A stretch of DNA of 64,000 bases. Origin: Cliona cf. orientalis. Lineage: Eukaryota; Porifera; Demospongiae; Clionaida; Clionaidae. The DNA lies in assembly GCA_963930775.1 (NCBI GenBank), contig OZ005689.1:20713262-20777261 (forward strand), read 5' to 3'. Positions 35,237-49,329 of this stretch are shown in pieces (the first letter of the stretch is position 1; each line of letters starts with the position of its first letter). The notes below the pieces were generated by a model. That model saw only the letters and a list, made by a program, of their open reading frames with translations. It was not told the origin of the DNA and ran no database searches. Position numbers and translations under genes: made by a program.

Positions 35237-35484
35237 AGTCCAGGGCTAGGGGTGCGGCACTGTGCAAACGATTATGTAATCTCAATCTCGCTTGATATTA
35301 GACTCTAGTTGTCACAAATACTATGATTTGATTGTTTAAAAACAAGGATTCTAAGTCACTTAGAACCCCTCCACTTAGATCCCTCTACTTAGACCCTTCT
35401 ACTTAGAACACTAATGCTTTGGGCAACAACATACAAGAAGTTACGCAACCACATGCTAGAGTCTAAACAAGTTGTACACTTCAG

Positions 35485-35612
35485 CCAATGGGATCTACAG
35501 TCTTAGAATACTTCAGACACTTATAAAACCCTCAGGCTTCACCTTTGGGATTTTATATTACTGTCTTCAGTATTCTAAATCCTGTAGATCCCTTGGCTTC
35601 AGTGTTTAACTT
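35485..35612. repeat. Inverted repeat
   Basis: AATGGGATCTACAGTCTTAG and CTAAATCCTGTAGATCCCTT pair, with ATACTTCAGAC and CTGTCTTCAGTAT further in. Confidence 0.65.
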
Positions 35613-35769
35613 ATATTTAGAGCCACTTTTGCAAGAAAATGGCACGATATAGAAGAATATTAGTGTCGAAGACGCCATCAGCAGGATGACAGTTACGAAT
35701 GTTGCTTGCTAATACAGAGAACGGGTGGCCGCGACAGTAGCGATTATTGCTATTGCTTGTTAGCTAGCT

Positions 35770-38264
<2,495 letters not shown>

Positions 38265-38464
38265 NNNNNNNNNNNNNNNNNNNNNNNNNNNNNNNNNNNN
38301 NNNNNNNNNNNNNNNNNNNNNNNNNNNNNNNNNNNNNNNNNNNNNNNNNNNNNNNNNNNNNNNNNNNNNNNNNNNNNNNNNNNNNNNNNNNNNNNNNNNN
38401 NNNNNNNNNNNNNNNNNNNNNNNNNNNNNNNNNNNNNNNNNNNNNNNNNNNNNNNNNNNNNNNN
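38265..38464. other. Assembly gap (200 N)
   Basis: Exactly 200 N. The gap follows the GA-rich macrosatellite, a likely cause of assembly failure, and its true length is probably unknown. Confidence 0.98.
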
Positions 38465-38484
38465 CTTAATAATTCAACATAGCT

Positions 38485-38912
38485 AAATTGTGGTAGGATC
38501 TGAGAAAAGGGGTAATTTCGCACGCTGGCCGAATGTTCGTTTTAAATCGCGCATATCTTCAAGGCTGTAGTAGCTACAATCTTCAAACTTGGTACAATGA
38601 TTCTCCAATCATTGCTCTACACTCGCTGAAATTTTCGCGCCCCGCCCACTTCCGGTATGGGCGTGGCGATCGCCGGTATCGCACGCGGTCGAAAACCGGC
38701 CGTTTTATGCCTCACTTTCAAGCTCCACCATTTCAGGTAAGAACATAGCTAGGCTTTCTAACGTTGGATTTCTTTAGTAGAAGGGCTGGGGTGCTTATAA
38801 ACCAAGAATAAAGCCTATGGCTCTTGGTACCTGTGAGTGGTGGAAACTTGAAAAATGTCAAAATTTAGCGTTTTGCGCAAAATTACCCCTTTTCTCAGAT
38901 CCTATCACAATT
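38485..38912. mobile_element. TIR element, ends ATTGTGRTAGGATCTGAG
   Basis: ATTGTGGTAGGATCTGAGAA at the left pairs with TTCTCAGATCCTATCACAAT at the right, and AAAGGGGTAATTT continues the arm. The core contains a GC-rich stretch near 38640-38700. Confidence 0.85.
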
Positions 38913-38959
38913 ATTATATGCTATTAATTAATGATGTGATTATCAGTGCTGAATGTACC

Positions 38960-39065
38960 TCAGCAGTGCCATTTTCCACGTCCTCGTTTAGCTGATCATC
39001 ATAATCTTGGCTGACCTCGTCCACACCTTCCTCTATCAGCTCAGTGCTATAAGTTTCAGTAGTCA
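38960..39065 (-). CDS. Putative first exon of an acidic protein (hypothetical)
   Basis: An ATG at 39065 opens MTTETYSTELIEEGVDEVSQ and continues acidic to ...NGTAE, where a GTACAT donor follows. No domain is recognised and no second exon is identified; the gene would run toward the assembly gap. Its start lies about 175 bp outside the left end of the two-gene TIR element, so the intervening DNA could be its promoter. This is weak evidence from one short exon. Confidence 0.3.
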
Positions 39066-39421
39066 TGATCAGTGAAGTGCAGAGGTACTAGGAACCAGCT
39101 GATCCGCGCGCGCAAACTCGACTCAAACGTCAAGTCACAAATTCCGTTGAAAGAAGGTTAAGATTGAGGGAGGCGTGCGCCACACGTGATCAATAGAACG
39201 TCATCTTGACGCGCGGGTTTCTTGGTACATAACGGGATTCATTATATACGTTGTCACGTGGATACGAAACGTTTCCGTAATTTATTATCGCGCATGAAGC
39301 AATGCAGCGAATGACACGGAGTACATTTACGGAATTCAGTATACTGCCACCATAACAGTTAGCGCGCATATGCGCGCGCAATTCATATGTGTACAGGTGT
39401 ACGAGAGCGACATAGTTTAGA

Positions 39422-40906
39422 ATGGCTGAAAAGAGTAGCAGTGAGATGCAGGAGCAGGAGCTTGATTATTGTACATCTTCAAGTGATGATAGTGATATTA
39501 CTATGATGATTGACGCATTAGATCTATGTGAAGAGGTACTAGAAGAAGGAGTGGCTGAATTAATTCTTGTATCAAGAAAGGTGAGGGTTAGCTGGATTTA
39601 TCCAATAGAACCACTATTTATCTTAGAAGACAGTCACATAGGATATAATCCACCAGCCAACAGAAGAAGTTTTAGGAGGGCAAGGATATGCAGAATTTTT
39701 TAGAAAATATGTATCATCTTTGAAGAAGGAGAAAGTAATTCAACGTTCTCCCAGGGGGCAGAGGGTAAGAGACCTACTTGACCATCTTGAAAGTGGCATA
39801 CCCGAAGATGATGTCACAGAGCTAGCAACAATGTTGTTACCAAGACTCAACAAGTGCATCGTTGTTGGAGGAAAATACAAGCTCCCCTCTTCAGCACAAG
39901 CTGCAATTTGGACAGCATTTCATCAACTACGGCAAGACGAGCAAATAATGAAATCTTGGAATGAATTTATTGCCAAAAAAGTTCCACAGCCATACCAACA
40001 AGAGCCTCTGCTTGCCCTCCAGCTTCTTCTAGATCGAACATTGAAGACGTTCATTCAGAACAAAGCAAAGGGACAGCTTCACTTATCTTCTGCCTCCAGC
40101 TCATGTAGACCACTAACAGCAATTGAGAGCAATGCAGTCAGATATATGGCTGGATATGTTGCAGTCAGTCTTCTGAAACAGTACAATAAGCCAACAAAAA
40201 CTACAAAATTGAAGAGCAAATGGAATTATTTTGTACGTGTGTTAAAGGAAATGAAAGCCACAGACCAGCCTGAAGTGACTGTTGATTCAGTGTTAGACTA
40301 CACTCGTGTATGGAGTGATCTCATTGATCGAGGAGGCTTGTATCACATCAATGATCATGTAGGTATTGTACCCAGTGTTATCCATTCATGCATGTGTACT
40401 TGTTGGCTGTTGCCTAGCAACCAAAGTTGCTAGGCAAATTGTCGGCTCCTGGAGGATTAGGTCAAACATGCACCCCAATTAAGGTCTAGCAACTATTACA
40501 TATAACTCGGGTGCGTGTGCATGGTATTGTATGTGTGCCAGCTTCTACTACTACAGTAAATTTTTTGACACAGGTTTTCCGTCTTATCGAAGCCATTGAG
40601 ATGGTTGTTCGCCAACACTTGAATGTCCCTAACATCCAGAGCTACCAGCCTCACTCTGACCTACGAGTAAGAATTCTCGAGGAAGCTCTTGAATCACAGT
40701 CTGTACTGTCGTACTGGGAAACTGTTGCAGATATCATTCCTGCCAGGTATGAAAAATACAGTCTTGAGTTGTTGAGGGTAATCATTGAATTGTGGATAAC
40801 AATCCGTGGACATTCGTTTGCCAAAGATTGGACAATGAAATTTGAAATGAAATACAAGAAGGGCACAAGGAAGGCATTACGGGAATTACAAGACAATCAT
40901 AATTGA
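39422..40906 (+). CDS. Plus-strand gene of the two-gene transposon (three exons, intact)
   Basis: Exons 39422-39580, 39642-40358 and 40574-40906 join in phase 0 at both junctions, giving 402 codons plus a stop. Donors are GTGAGG and GTAGGT; acceptors are CACATAG and GACACAG. The N-terminus is acidic and serine-rich. The middle contains AVRYMAGYVAVSLLKQYNK, and the C-terminal third contains LRVIIELWITIRGHSFAKDW followed by a basic tail. The YMAGYV and WSDLIDRGGLYHI blocks resemble the region near the end of some animal DNA transposases, and I associate this protein with uncharacterised sponge and cnidarian genes. Function unknown; it may be a transposase subunit or accessory factor. No frameshift or stop interrupts it. 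Confidence 0.75.
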
Positions 40907-40984
40907 GCATGGTATAAGACATAACAGAAGAACTTAAGCTAGTGTGACTGTTGTCCTGTTTAATAATAATAATATTATACTAGT

Positions 40985-42879
40985 CTATTGTTGCCTTTGA
41001 CGCTTACGTTTGCGTAGATGTTGTACAGCTATGTGAGATTGGGGTACCTCTTGATCTGATTGTACATTCATTGTTCTCAAATCGCGGTACATAGACTGTT
41101 GCTGCACAAGTATGGCTGCATTGTAGGGGACCTGATGGGCAGTTGGGTTGTCATTGCTACCACCACAGTGACGCTGACGAGAAAAGTAGCGCTCTAAAGG
41201 GTCTTGTGAAAACACTTCACTGAGCACGTACTTCACTCCAGGCAGCTTTAGTAATTTGTAATGATCAGCACTTGAATATATAATATTATAGTACCTGTGA
41301 TCTTGATGCCTTGGAGAGTCTCCCTACTTAGGCACCTTTTTTGTTTCTCACTTGATTTTAGGCCAGGCAAGAAAATCTTCTTTCAACCACTACAATTACA
41401 TGACAATAATATAATAGTAAGAGTATAATATAGGGATGGGGGGGCCAGAGGAGGTAGGGCAGAGTCAAAATGCCAATTACAAGCTAATTAGCATTCCAAT
41501 CCTCAAAAGCTACAAACCACAGCACTCTCAGGGGTTATCTCCACTAAACTGATCATGTTGAGTCCAAATATGCACGTTGTTGTACCTTGAACCTTTCATC
41601 ATTTGGGCTTGTGTATGGTGCAATTGAGTCTTTCCGCTTCATCTGAGCCAATAGTGGATTTCTGACATTGAAGGCTACTGTTTCTGTACTACCTCTGTTG
41701 CCTTTCATTATGCTCCCTCGTGTCTTGCAGAGAGAGATGAACTCTTCATCTGGATTGCCAGGACAAATCACAGCTTGTGATACATCCTGTAGCATATGAG
41801 CTACCTCACTAGTGGAAGAGATAACTCGTGGGTAGCTTGTCAGAATGCTACATGTTGCTGGAACCTCTTTACGATCAGTGTACACTCTCCAAGACAGGTC
41901 TGCATAAAATTAATTATGATGGACATGGTCACATTGTAGAAGCCATCGAGGTCAGTATCCATCTTGCAGTATTGTACATCCTCTGTACTGGGGATGGTTT
42001 GCCACTGATTTGGGAGAGGAATACTGGTTAGAGCAGATTTCATCGATTCTAGAGTTAATCTTTGTGGTTGCTGTTCGTGGGATGACATTGAATCTGAGTT
42101 GACAGTGTTGCTTGTCGGTGGAGTTGATTGAGCCTTTACCTTCTTTAGCTGTTGCCGATGACGTTCATCATTTTTGCGACGATCAAAGCGTAACCTTGAT
42201 CCCTTCCTTCTCCGTTTGTGGAGTCCTCTTCCACTTAGCATATGATCTTTATCCATCTATGCATACAAGAGCAGATGGGACAATACCTATACAATATCAA
42301 AACCTGAAAACGATGTTATGATATCTTCATTGTCGTGCAAAAATAAAGTAAGGCACCACACTCATTTTAAGTACATGGATAGATAGCTTGTATTTTCTCC
42401 CAGTAAAGCAACTATTAAACTTTACTATACTTCATACAATCAATATCAGAGAAAGGTATTTTCATCATAAATCTCACATAAATTCACTATTGTAAGTAAG
42501 TAGTATGTCCAACCACACTTTGGTGATTATGCTCTCTCTCATATCAAGATTACATAAAAATTAATATTTTCTCCCGGTGCAGTGGGTGCATAAGTATTTC
42601 TTTATTAAAAAATCTTCTGTGTAACAGAAGTACAGGGAGAGAAAATCTCACACAAAGGGCAGTTACCACAATGCAGAGAGCATACCATGAAGAAATCCTG
42701 CCGTCAGTGAGTGCAATATCAGCTTATTAATTATCATATTTTACCTGAATTGCTTCTCCACTATGTACTGCGTATCTACTGCTGCTTAGTACTTCCGTAG
42801 GAAATGACTCGACTCTGTGGTCAAACTCAAAACCGCAGCTGCCGCTTGTCCTCCTACGTGTAATTCGCGATGCAATCAT
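40985..42879 (-). CDS. Minus-strand gene of the two-gene transposon (three exons, one frameshift)
   Basis: Exon 1 (42879-42745) encodes MIASRITRRRTSGSCGFEFD and ends phase 0 at a GTAAAA donor. Exon 2 (42256-41586) starts MDKDHMLSGRGLHKRRRKGS, a basic stretch. It slips one base near 41905, then reads WRVYTDRKEVPATCSILTSY and AVICPGNPDEEFISLCKTRG. Exon 3 (41245-40985) has VFSQDPLERYFSRQRHCGGS then DNPT, a pattern seen at the C-termini of P-element/THAP9-type transposases, and a very basic end. Exon 2 is 671 bases, one short of a codon multiple, consistent with a single deleted base. The expected RNase H-like core between exons 2 and 3 is missing or too diverged to see, so catalytic ability is unclear. 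Confidence 0.65.
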
Positions 42880-42959
42880 TGCATTGCGTATTGCCGTATA
42901 TCGTTCCGTAAACTAGCCCGTTTCGTATCCACATGACAACGTATATAATATCTATGACT

Positions 42960-43149
42960 CAACTGAAGAATTCTATCGTCCACACCCGAGTGCCTTAGTT
43001 TTAGATACAGCTTAATAGTTGCCACCCTCAAAAGTGCTCCACTTACTTTTTATTTAGGCACTGTTGTTTGAATAAATTGTTTGATATCTTCCTTTAGTGG
43101 TGACGTGAATAAAGTGGGAATTTCCTTTAGCAGTTGTAAGCGTAGCCTT
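42960..43149. other. Spacer between the transposon and a family B repeat
   Basis: No coding frame and no clear repeat. Confidence 0.4.
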
Positions 43150-43480
43150 TAAGGTCCGATCTTTATTGAGTAAAAAATGCGTGGGTGGATATTCACCAAA
43201 TTCAACGGAAAATATACCTTTTAGATCGTCTCAACTAGCTTGTTAAAAATACCGCACTCCCATCTTCTGCAAGTCCAGTAGAAGAGATTTTCGGAGGTTA
43301 GGGTCGTCACTTTTAAAAGTATTATAGCCGCACTGCGCGTGCGGCGCCTTAGTGCATGTGCGCAGATGTGACACTTTAACTATTGATAACTAGCTGGGCG
43401 GGGTTATAGGATCAGGTTTGTGCACGCGCAATTGCACAAATCCACGCACGGCCTGGGTCAAAGTACTCAACAGGCTGGTG
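43150..43480 (+). repeat. Interspersed repeat family B, copy 3
   Basis: Nearly identical to the 14818 copy from AAGGTCCGATCTTTATTGAG through the CpG-rich middle to GCCTGGGTCAAAGTAC. Confidence 0.85.
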
Positions 43481-43499
43481 GCAGTTAGGCAGTTGTTAG

Positions 43500-43800
43500 G
43501 TAAGTTACCTACCTTAGTACTGTAATTTCAGAACGTTACTATGTGCCAAAGTACCAAGATGATAGTCTAGCGGGACAGCCCATCGCACGGGATGGGCTAT
43601 CGATGGGCTGTCCCGCTATACCTTTTGGCAGCCAGGTCAGAGAACTACAACGTAAATTTATGTCGAAAACTACGTGTATTCGCTTGGGTGAGAGGGGGGG
43701 GGACATGTTACACCACAGGAGTAGGCAGGTAGTGGGGGATTATGGCTCACTCCTTGGTGCTGAACTATACAATATACACCAAGCCTGAGATATGTTTACC
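43500..43800 (+). repeat. Repeat family C and tail, copy following family B
   Basis: Includes the hairpin AGCGGGACAGCCCATCG / CGATGGGCTGTCCCGCT, then CACTCCTTGGTGCTGAACTA and ACACCAAGCCTGAGAT as after the family B copy at 14818. Confidence 0.8.
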
Positions 43801-43804
43801 CGGC

Positions 43805-44080
43805 ACGCCTTGACATAATGCTGAAGACGACCTTTACATAGGACGATTGTACATGAGCAGAAAGAACATGCATAAATGCATGCATGCGCTGCTCCTGGGC
43901 ACAGTCAGTGAGCATGGCTACAATGGCCAACCAAAATGCACTATTTGTGACTTGTAGGTCTTACCACTCAATTCCAGTTTTTTTCAAATTTGACAGATTT
44001 ATTATTACAGCTCGCACAGGTGCCGTGATATTTTGTTGACAAGGACACGACTGATTACCTCTTATGCATGCACGCAGGGT
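43805..44080 (+). repeat. Interspersed repeat family A, copy 5 (degenerate)
   Basis: Retains AAAATGCACTATTTGTGAC, CCAGTTTTTTTCAAATTTGA and a diverged end, GATTACCTCTTATGCATGCA. Confidence 0.6.
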
Positions 44081-44544
44081 ATCAAGCACTTGATTGCTCC
44101 CTTGAAGCATTCTGTACTATGCTTTGAAAAGATCGGGGAGCCTGGGGATGAGGCCAGCGTTTCTAGTTCAGTGTGTATACTGCTTTCTTTTAGTAAACCA
44201 ATACATGTGTGGACATTACATGATCCATCACATTCCTTCCATTCAGGCATAGTGTGCTGATATCTGTGATGGGAAGATAGTTTGCATCAGTATGAGTAAC
44301 TGAGCCAGAGCTTTCCACCCCTCTCTGTGGCCTCTTTCTTCTTCTCTTCTCTCTTTCCTCAAGTGAGTTAATGAAATTTATAAAGTTTAGTAATAAAGCT
44401 TGCAGTTTTACTTGTTTGTGGCCACTAGCTCTTGATAACACTTTCACTGTCGTGTTATTTTTTCTAGTCAAAGATAGAACTTTGCATAGCCTCCACATTA
44501 GGTCAGATGGGGCTTCAGTGCTTGAGTTTTAGAAGTAACTAGGG

Positions 44545-44700
44545 ATGGCAGGACCTAATAGTACACAAACAAGACTAGTAGGGATAATGCACAGACAAAA
44601 TGCATCCCTACACAGTTCAAGCAACAGAGTTTCTTTGAAAATGTGTGTAGGGATGCATCTTATGTGTGCATTGTCCCTAGTCTTGTGTGTGGCCATTCCT
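44545..44700. repeat. Inverted repeat around AGGGATGCAT
   Basis: AGACTAGTAGGGATAATGCA and TGCATCCCTAC in the left half pair with GTAGGGATGCA and TGCATTGTCCCTAGTCTT in the right half; the outer flanks include CAGGACC..GTACACAAACAAG. Confidence 0.65.
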
Positions 44701-44906
44701 ATTCACTACTTGCTAGTTGCACCCCCTAACGGAAGAGATCGCACTGAATTCTGTGGAGGATAGCACAAAGTCCCTCTCCTAAGTGATGTCCATAAGTAGT
44801 GATGACAAAAAGTTTCTCCTAGTGAAGTTTTCCATTGTATGGTAACCAGGGTGGCTGTGTCAAGTTGGCCATTCTGATCCATTTGGAGATTGACAACTTG
44901 ACCATT

Positions 44907-45575
44907 TGTGACCGGATTTGGGAAAATCCTCCGTATGGGATCCGCGCGCTATTTGCGCAATGCGCGTTTTTAGTAGCTCATGTCTAAATTTGTCAAAGTC
45001 CAGATTTTGTCATATACATGTCCAACAACCCTTCTTCTAACTGTTGCCGTCTTCTACGGAGGCTAGTCGTGCTATACGAAGGCAAAATAAGCCTTCATTT
45101 TGACCCACCTAGTCGGCACAGCCACCGTACACGGAGCCCGTTGCTATGGGCGGTAATTAGAATTCTCTACCTAGATACAGCTAGATTCATCGATCTACTG
45201 TACGTTCGCTTACCTTTTTAGCTTCTTGGGCATCTAAGAACAATCGCCTGTCCTTGTCAACAACGAAATTCAACTCTTGCTCGATCTTTACGTTCATTTC
45301 GAACGGCTCCGCCCAGGTCCATTTAATTGATTTCCGGGTCACGCGTAGTATGCGGAAACGCCATACGCGTGCATAGCAACGCCTTTAGACCGTAATTTCT
45401 CGATTATTGGGGGTGTGGCGCGATCACAAACAAAGCGCTGTATCTCCACAACGAAGCGCGCGATCGGCCTAAGACTTGAACGCGGGTTAGCTCTATGGTA
45501 GAGCTTATCAACCATGCATCAAACTCAATTTTCTGAAAAAATCCCATACGGAGGGTTTTCCCAAATCCGGTCACA
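44907..45575. mobile_element. TIR element (about 670 bp) carrying an exon-like segment
   Basis: TGTGACCGGATTTGGGAAAA at the left is matched by TTTTCCCAAATCCGGTCACA at the right, and CCTCCGTATGGGAT extends the arms to about 35 bp. Inside, a minus-strand ATG at about 45294 opens MNVKIEQELNFVVDKDRRLF...AQEAKK and stops at a consensus AAAAAG|GTAAGC donor near 45210. That looks like the first exon of a host gene carried within the element, or a genuine gene start flanked by inverted repeats. Confidence 0.75.
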
Positions 45576-46339
45576 TTTTGTCGATCCCGTTTACTTATAC
45601 AGTATACTTGCATTATATACCAGGGCTTCTAGCTAGAAAATTAGGCTATAATCAAGGTTAACCATATTTCAGTTGAATTTTAGGACCTTGGTATGATACT
45701 ACATGTGTATATCCGGGCCATCTCTACTTGTATAGAGTCCACTGAATAGAATTATGTGTTTGTGTCATCAAACGAGTATACAACAAGTATGTTTGATGTC
45801 ACAATAATGGGATAGTGTGGCTAATATGCACGAGCTATTGACATTACGTGCTCAGAAGAGAAAATCTAAATGGTATTATGTCCCTGCATGTCAACAGTAG
45901 ATAGTCCATTAGTACAGTGCGCATGCACAGATGAAAGTAAATGAACTTTGAACCTGAATGGTGCTTGAATCATGGGAATCCGTCCAGGGGAACCAAAATG
46001 TGCCACTTTTTGCGTGAGGCACTTTTTTCAACGCTTGTGAATAGCATGCAGAAAGCCATTAACCGCTGAGCTTGTGGAGGTCTCCAGGCAATGGGGCTTG
46101 AACCACTGGACAGTAGAAGAGTTGCTCTATCTTCTGGTCTTTGTGTGGAGTCCTGAAAGTGAAAGATGTCCTAGATAGAACAGGTAGGAAAAATTGATAA
46201 AAAACGGCAAACATTGCATGTATTGGAATGTGTCCCCGGATGCACTTCCTGGATCTGCAAGGCTTGTACGTGTTTTGGACCGCTTGTGTGACAACTGCAT
46301 AATATTATAAACTACCACCATAGGTATATTATACATCTT

Positions 46340-46600
46340 CTGTGAGATGCCCACATGTCAATCACCAAGCAAGATGCTGGACCCAGAGCTAGTGGTGAGT
46401 TACCTTAGCAAGATAATTTCAGAACATGAGATGATGTGCTAAGGTAGTCTCGCAGGCCAGCCAATCACACAGGCTGGGCTGGCTCATGAAACTACCAAGA
46501 TTGTTACCTCGCACGCATGTGCAAGGGATACAAAATAGTCGATCGATCGGTCTGTCTGTTGTTGTCACCACTAAAATTGCTGGATCTCAATTATTCATCA
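46340..46600 (+). repeat. Family C copy joined to a family A fragment
   Basis: CCAAGCAAGATGCTGGACCC and the diverged hairpin AGTCTCGCAGGCCAGCC / GGCTGGCTCATGAAACT mark family C. From 46505, CTCGCACGCATGTGCAAGGG and the GTCTGTCTGTTGTTG block mark a family A end. Confidence 0.65.
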
Positions 46601-46724
46601 AACATACTTGTAGTAGCTAGAATTATTTTATCGATTATCAGTTGCCCAACTTTCTGAGTAGGCCGGCACTACTGACTGCTGTCACATGACTTCACCATGG
46701 CAACACTGTATGAGCATGTGCATT

Positions 46725-47440
46725 ATTGGGGCGAGCCAAAGTGAGCCCCACATATATCAAATACGAGGAAATCGCTGTACTTATGTATGTATGTATGTAG
46801 CAATACGTCGTCCACGTGTTCAGCACACAGTATTGCAAATCGGTGAAGATCAACAATATAGAGCGCGTGCTAACTTTAATTGTAGCTCACCAAATCAAAA
46901 GACATGACAATGGTGCCCAGAACTGAACAGCAGCACGAACAACACTGAATCTGAGCAGCCATGAAAAGAGACTCCTAGGCAACAGACAAAAGGTAGGAGG
47001 GCAGACTTAAACAGTACATTTCTTTGAATACAAAGCTCATACTAAGGTTGATTAAAGCCTTTAGCTAGCTACTGTAGCTACTGTACAGCCTATCACAGTA
47101 ATGAGCCTAATGATAAGCACCACTTGAGTACTGGGGTCTCTTTGCTACGTGAATAGGTATGCATTTGCTGTCAGCCAAATCTTACCTCTGGGATCTCAGT
47201 ATACTTAGTCTGTACATGCTCTCTTTGTGCTCCAGCCTAATTGTTCTAGCCTAGTAATGTACATGTAGGTGATTAATACTGAGCTTTAAAGCCTTTGGTG
47301 ATGCATCATGATCAAAACAAATAGGCTACAGCAAATGAGACATCACACACAAACTACATGTAGCGAAGAGAAAAAGAGTGACGTTCTGTGAGCCAAGGCT
47401 CGCCCCCTCAATGATTTACATCACCCTAGTATATTAATAT
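46725..47440. other. No gene seen; GGGGCGAGCC..GAGCCCCAC fragments
   Basis: GGGGCGAGCCAAAGTGAGCC at 46729 and GTGAGCCAAGGCTCGCCCCC at 47388 match the tip of the 28755 foldback element. The DNA between has no supported exon. Confidence 0.45.
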
Positions 47441-47594
47441 AATGACAAATGGCATATCAGAGGCACCCAATCGTAAAATGCTCCGCATAAACCCATGATT
47501 TATTAACTGTCACGATAACAAAAATAGTGTGTCATGGAACTACACTCAATAAAGTAGCTCTGGAAGAGATGAGAATGACAATTTGCATGTTTTA

Positions 47595-47990
47595 TAAAGA
47601 ATTCTCGAGCACATACCCCGTGCAGCCGTTGTAGCGTCGTATAGCTAGCATTGAAATACTCCATTCAGAGGTGAGCTATATGCACTTTATGATTTGGCAA
47701 CCCTTACCTACATTGAGGTCGAGCATGCGCACATCAGCACATGCATGATAGCAAACTGAGTGGGTGCAATCAGTAAACCATAGGCATGCTGAACAGAAAA
47801 TGCACGATTTGTAGCGCCTGTCAGCTGTGTTCAGCGATTTAAAGCATACAGAAACCACCGACAGCTACTGGCTCATGATTACAGCATGCACAGGTGCCTA
47901 CAACTTGAGATCTACTGATTTTCAACATCCACCGACATACAAACCGATTAATTTTATCCCTTGTGCATGCGTGCGGAGTGAAAAGGTGGT
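47595..47990 (+). repeat. Interspersed repeat family A, copy 6
   Basis: Starts CGAGCACATACCCCGTGCAG and ends TTATCCCTTGTGCATGCGTG; the middle carries AGCATGCGCACATCAGCACA and ATGCACGATTTGTAGCGCC. It is flanked by family D fragments at 47440-47570 and 47995-48185. Confidence 0.7.
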
Positions 47991-48194
47991 TCAGGTGTAC
48001 CTGATTGTTTTCATGAATGTTTGGGGGCTTGATAAATACGTATACATTTTGGCTTGTATGTGAATGTATATGAAAGTTAAAATATCTTAAGTTACCTGAA
48101 TTACTAATAGTTCTGTAATGTATTCTTATAAGGCATATCCAGGCCATATCCTACATAATATAGAGTCTACTGACTCTATGATACATGTATAGGT

Positions 48195-48842
48195 AGGGCT
48201 GTACTAAAACGCAGAATGAAGTGAACTGGACCAGACCAATACACTAGTTTGCGGAACAGACGGTTTAGAGTGTGGTTATAGGTGTGGTTTAAAGTTAAAA
48301 GCCTACCCGCGTCTAGTTTGCGAACATAGTATTACATGCTGCCGATAATTCACAGGCACTTTAAAAATATTATGTCAAGCCATGATTATTGTAGTTTATA
48401 CTATTGGGCTAAATTAGATTCTGGAGGAGAGGTGATCTCAATAATATTATTCTTGCTTCGCGGCAGTTAGATGCTCTCTGGCTATGACGAAGATATTGAA
48501 GCCTTGCTCAATAGAACTAATTTTAAAGTTAATGTTAGCTTTCTCAGCACCACTGTCTTTTCTTAACATCAGCCACTTTGGCCACACAAGACCAGGAACG
48601 ACCGTAGTTAACAAAAGATAGCGTGTGGAACGATGACAGTCTGCATCAAGAGGTTCACCATTGAGGTGGCTGTGAACAAACTTGTAAGCAAGTTGCAAGA
48701 CCTTCACTTCGGGCGGATTAGCTCCGTGTTTATGGTGCTCAGATTAGATAGCTTTAGCTTCAAACCACACCTATAACCACGCCTTCAACTTCCTAGTTCG
48801 CTCCATGGATTATTGGTCCGATCCGTGTTATAGTATAGCCCA
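48195..48842. mobile_element. TIR element (about 650 bp) carrying a coding segment
   Basis: GGGCTGTACTAAAACG and GACCAGACCAATA at the left pair with TATTGGTCCGATC and TATAGTATAGCCC at the right. GTGTGGTTATAGGTGTGGTT pairs with AACCACACCTATAACCACGC further in. The interior carries the minus-strand coding segment described separately. Confidence 0.75.
48447..48733 (-). CDS. Exon-like coding segment captured in a TIR element
   Basis: The minus-strand frame is open from about 48733 to a stop at 48447, roughly 95 codons. It reads ANPPEVKVLQLAYKFVHSHL, continues with GEPLDADCHRSTRYLLLTTV and PGLVWPKWLMLRKDSGAEKA, and ends FVIAREHLTAAKQE. Its balanced amino-acid composition looks like a real globular protein end. 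I do not recognise the family. No start codon precedes the coding-looking part, so it would be a 3' exon. It lies wholly between the inverted repeats of the surrounding element, as in transposon-captured gene fragments. Confidence 0.5.
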
Positions 48843-49329
48843 TATACATGTATGTATATTTAGATGGGATTAATGCAAGAGAGATAAACTGTTTATGCAG
48901 TGTGCCATTAACCCATTAATATTATTCCATGCAGACATTGACAGTTTTGGAAGTGTCTATAGATCCATTCATAGTGGACAGCCCAGGAGAAGCTCATACA
49001 AGATTAGTCGTTTGCAATAATAGTGAAACGTATAGCTGCAATTACAATTCCCTGAATCTCCAGGACTAAGTAGGTTTATGTATAGTCATGTAGCATTGTT
49101 ACTGTAGTGTAGCAATCACAATGATCTCAATATTTTTTTACGTTAGAGCATTCTATTGTACATGTACATTTCAATATCCTTTGCATGAAACTGTACAACT
49201 GTTTGTCTATCCCTAAAATTAGTAGTGTGGTATTCACAAATTAGCCACTGCATAATATGCCATTACATATATACGCATACCCTAGAGACTAACCCTGCTA
49301 ACCATTCGCAACCCATCCCCTAGCTGACC

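Larger units (their letters stand above)
39241..42949. mobile_element. Two-gene DNA transposon with 31-bp terminal inverted repeats
   Basis: Bases 39241-39271 (ATTATATACGTTGTCACGTG and on to GAAACG) and 42919-42949 are reverse complements in 30 of 31 positions. The 3.7 kb between them hold two convergent spliced genes, separated by 78 bp, and no other recognisable content. The word TATATA lies just outside CGTTGTCA at both ends and could be a 6-bp target duplication or part of the repeat. Subterminal TACGGAA words occur on both sides. The superfamily is unsettled: the minus gene has a C-terminal block resembling the end of P-element-type transposases (inference). Confidence 0.8.

Noticed and set aside
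45484..45520. tRNA-like A box (GGTTAGCTCTATGGTAGAGC)
   Set aside because: No matching B box or cloverleaf downstream; it sits inside a TIR element and is at best a relic.
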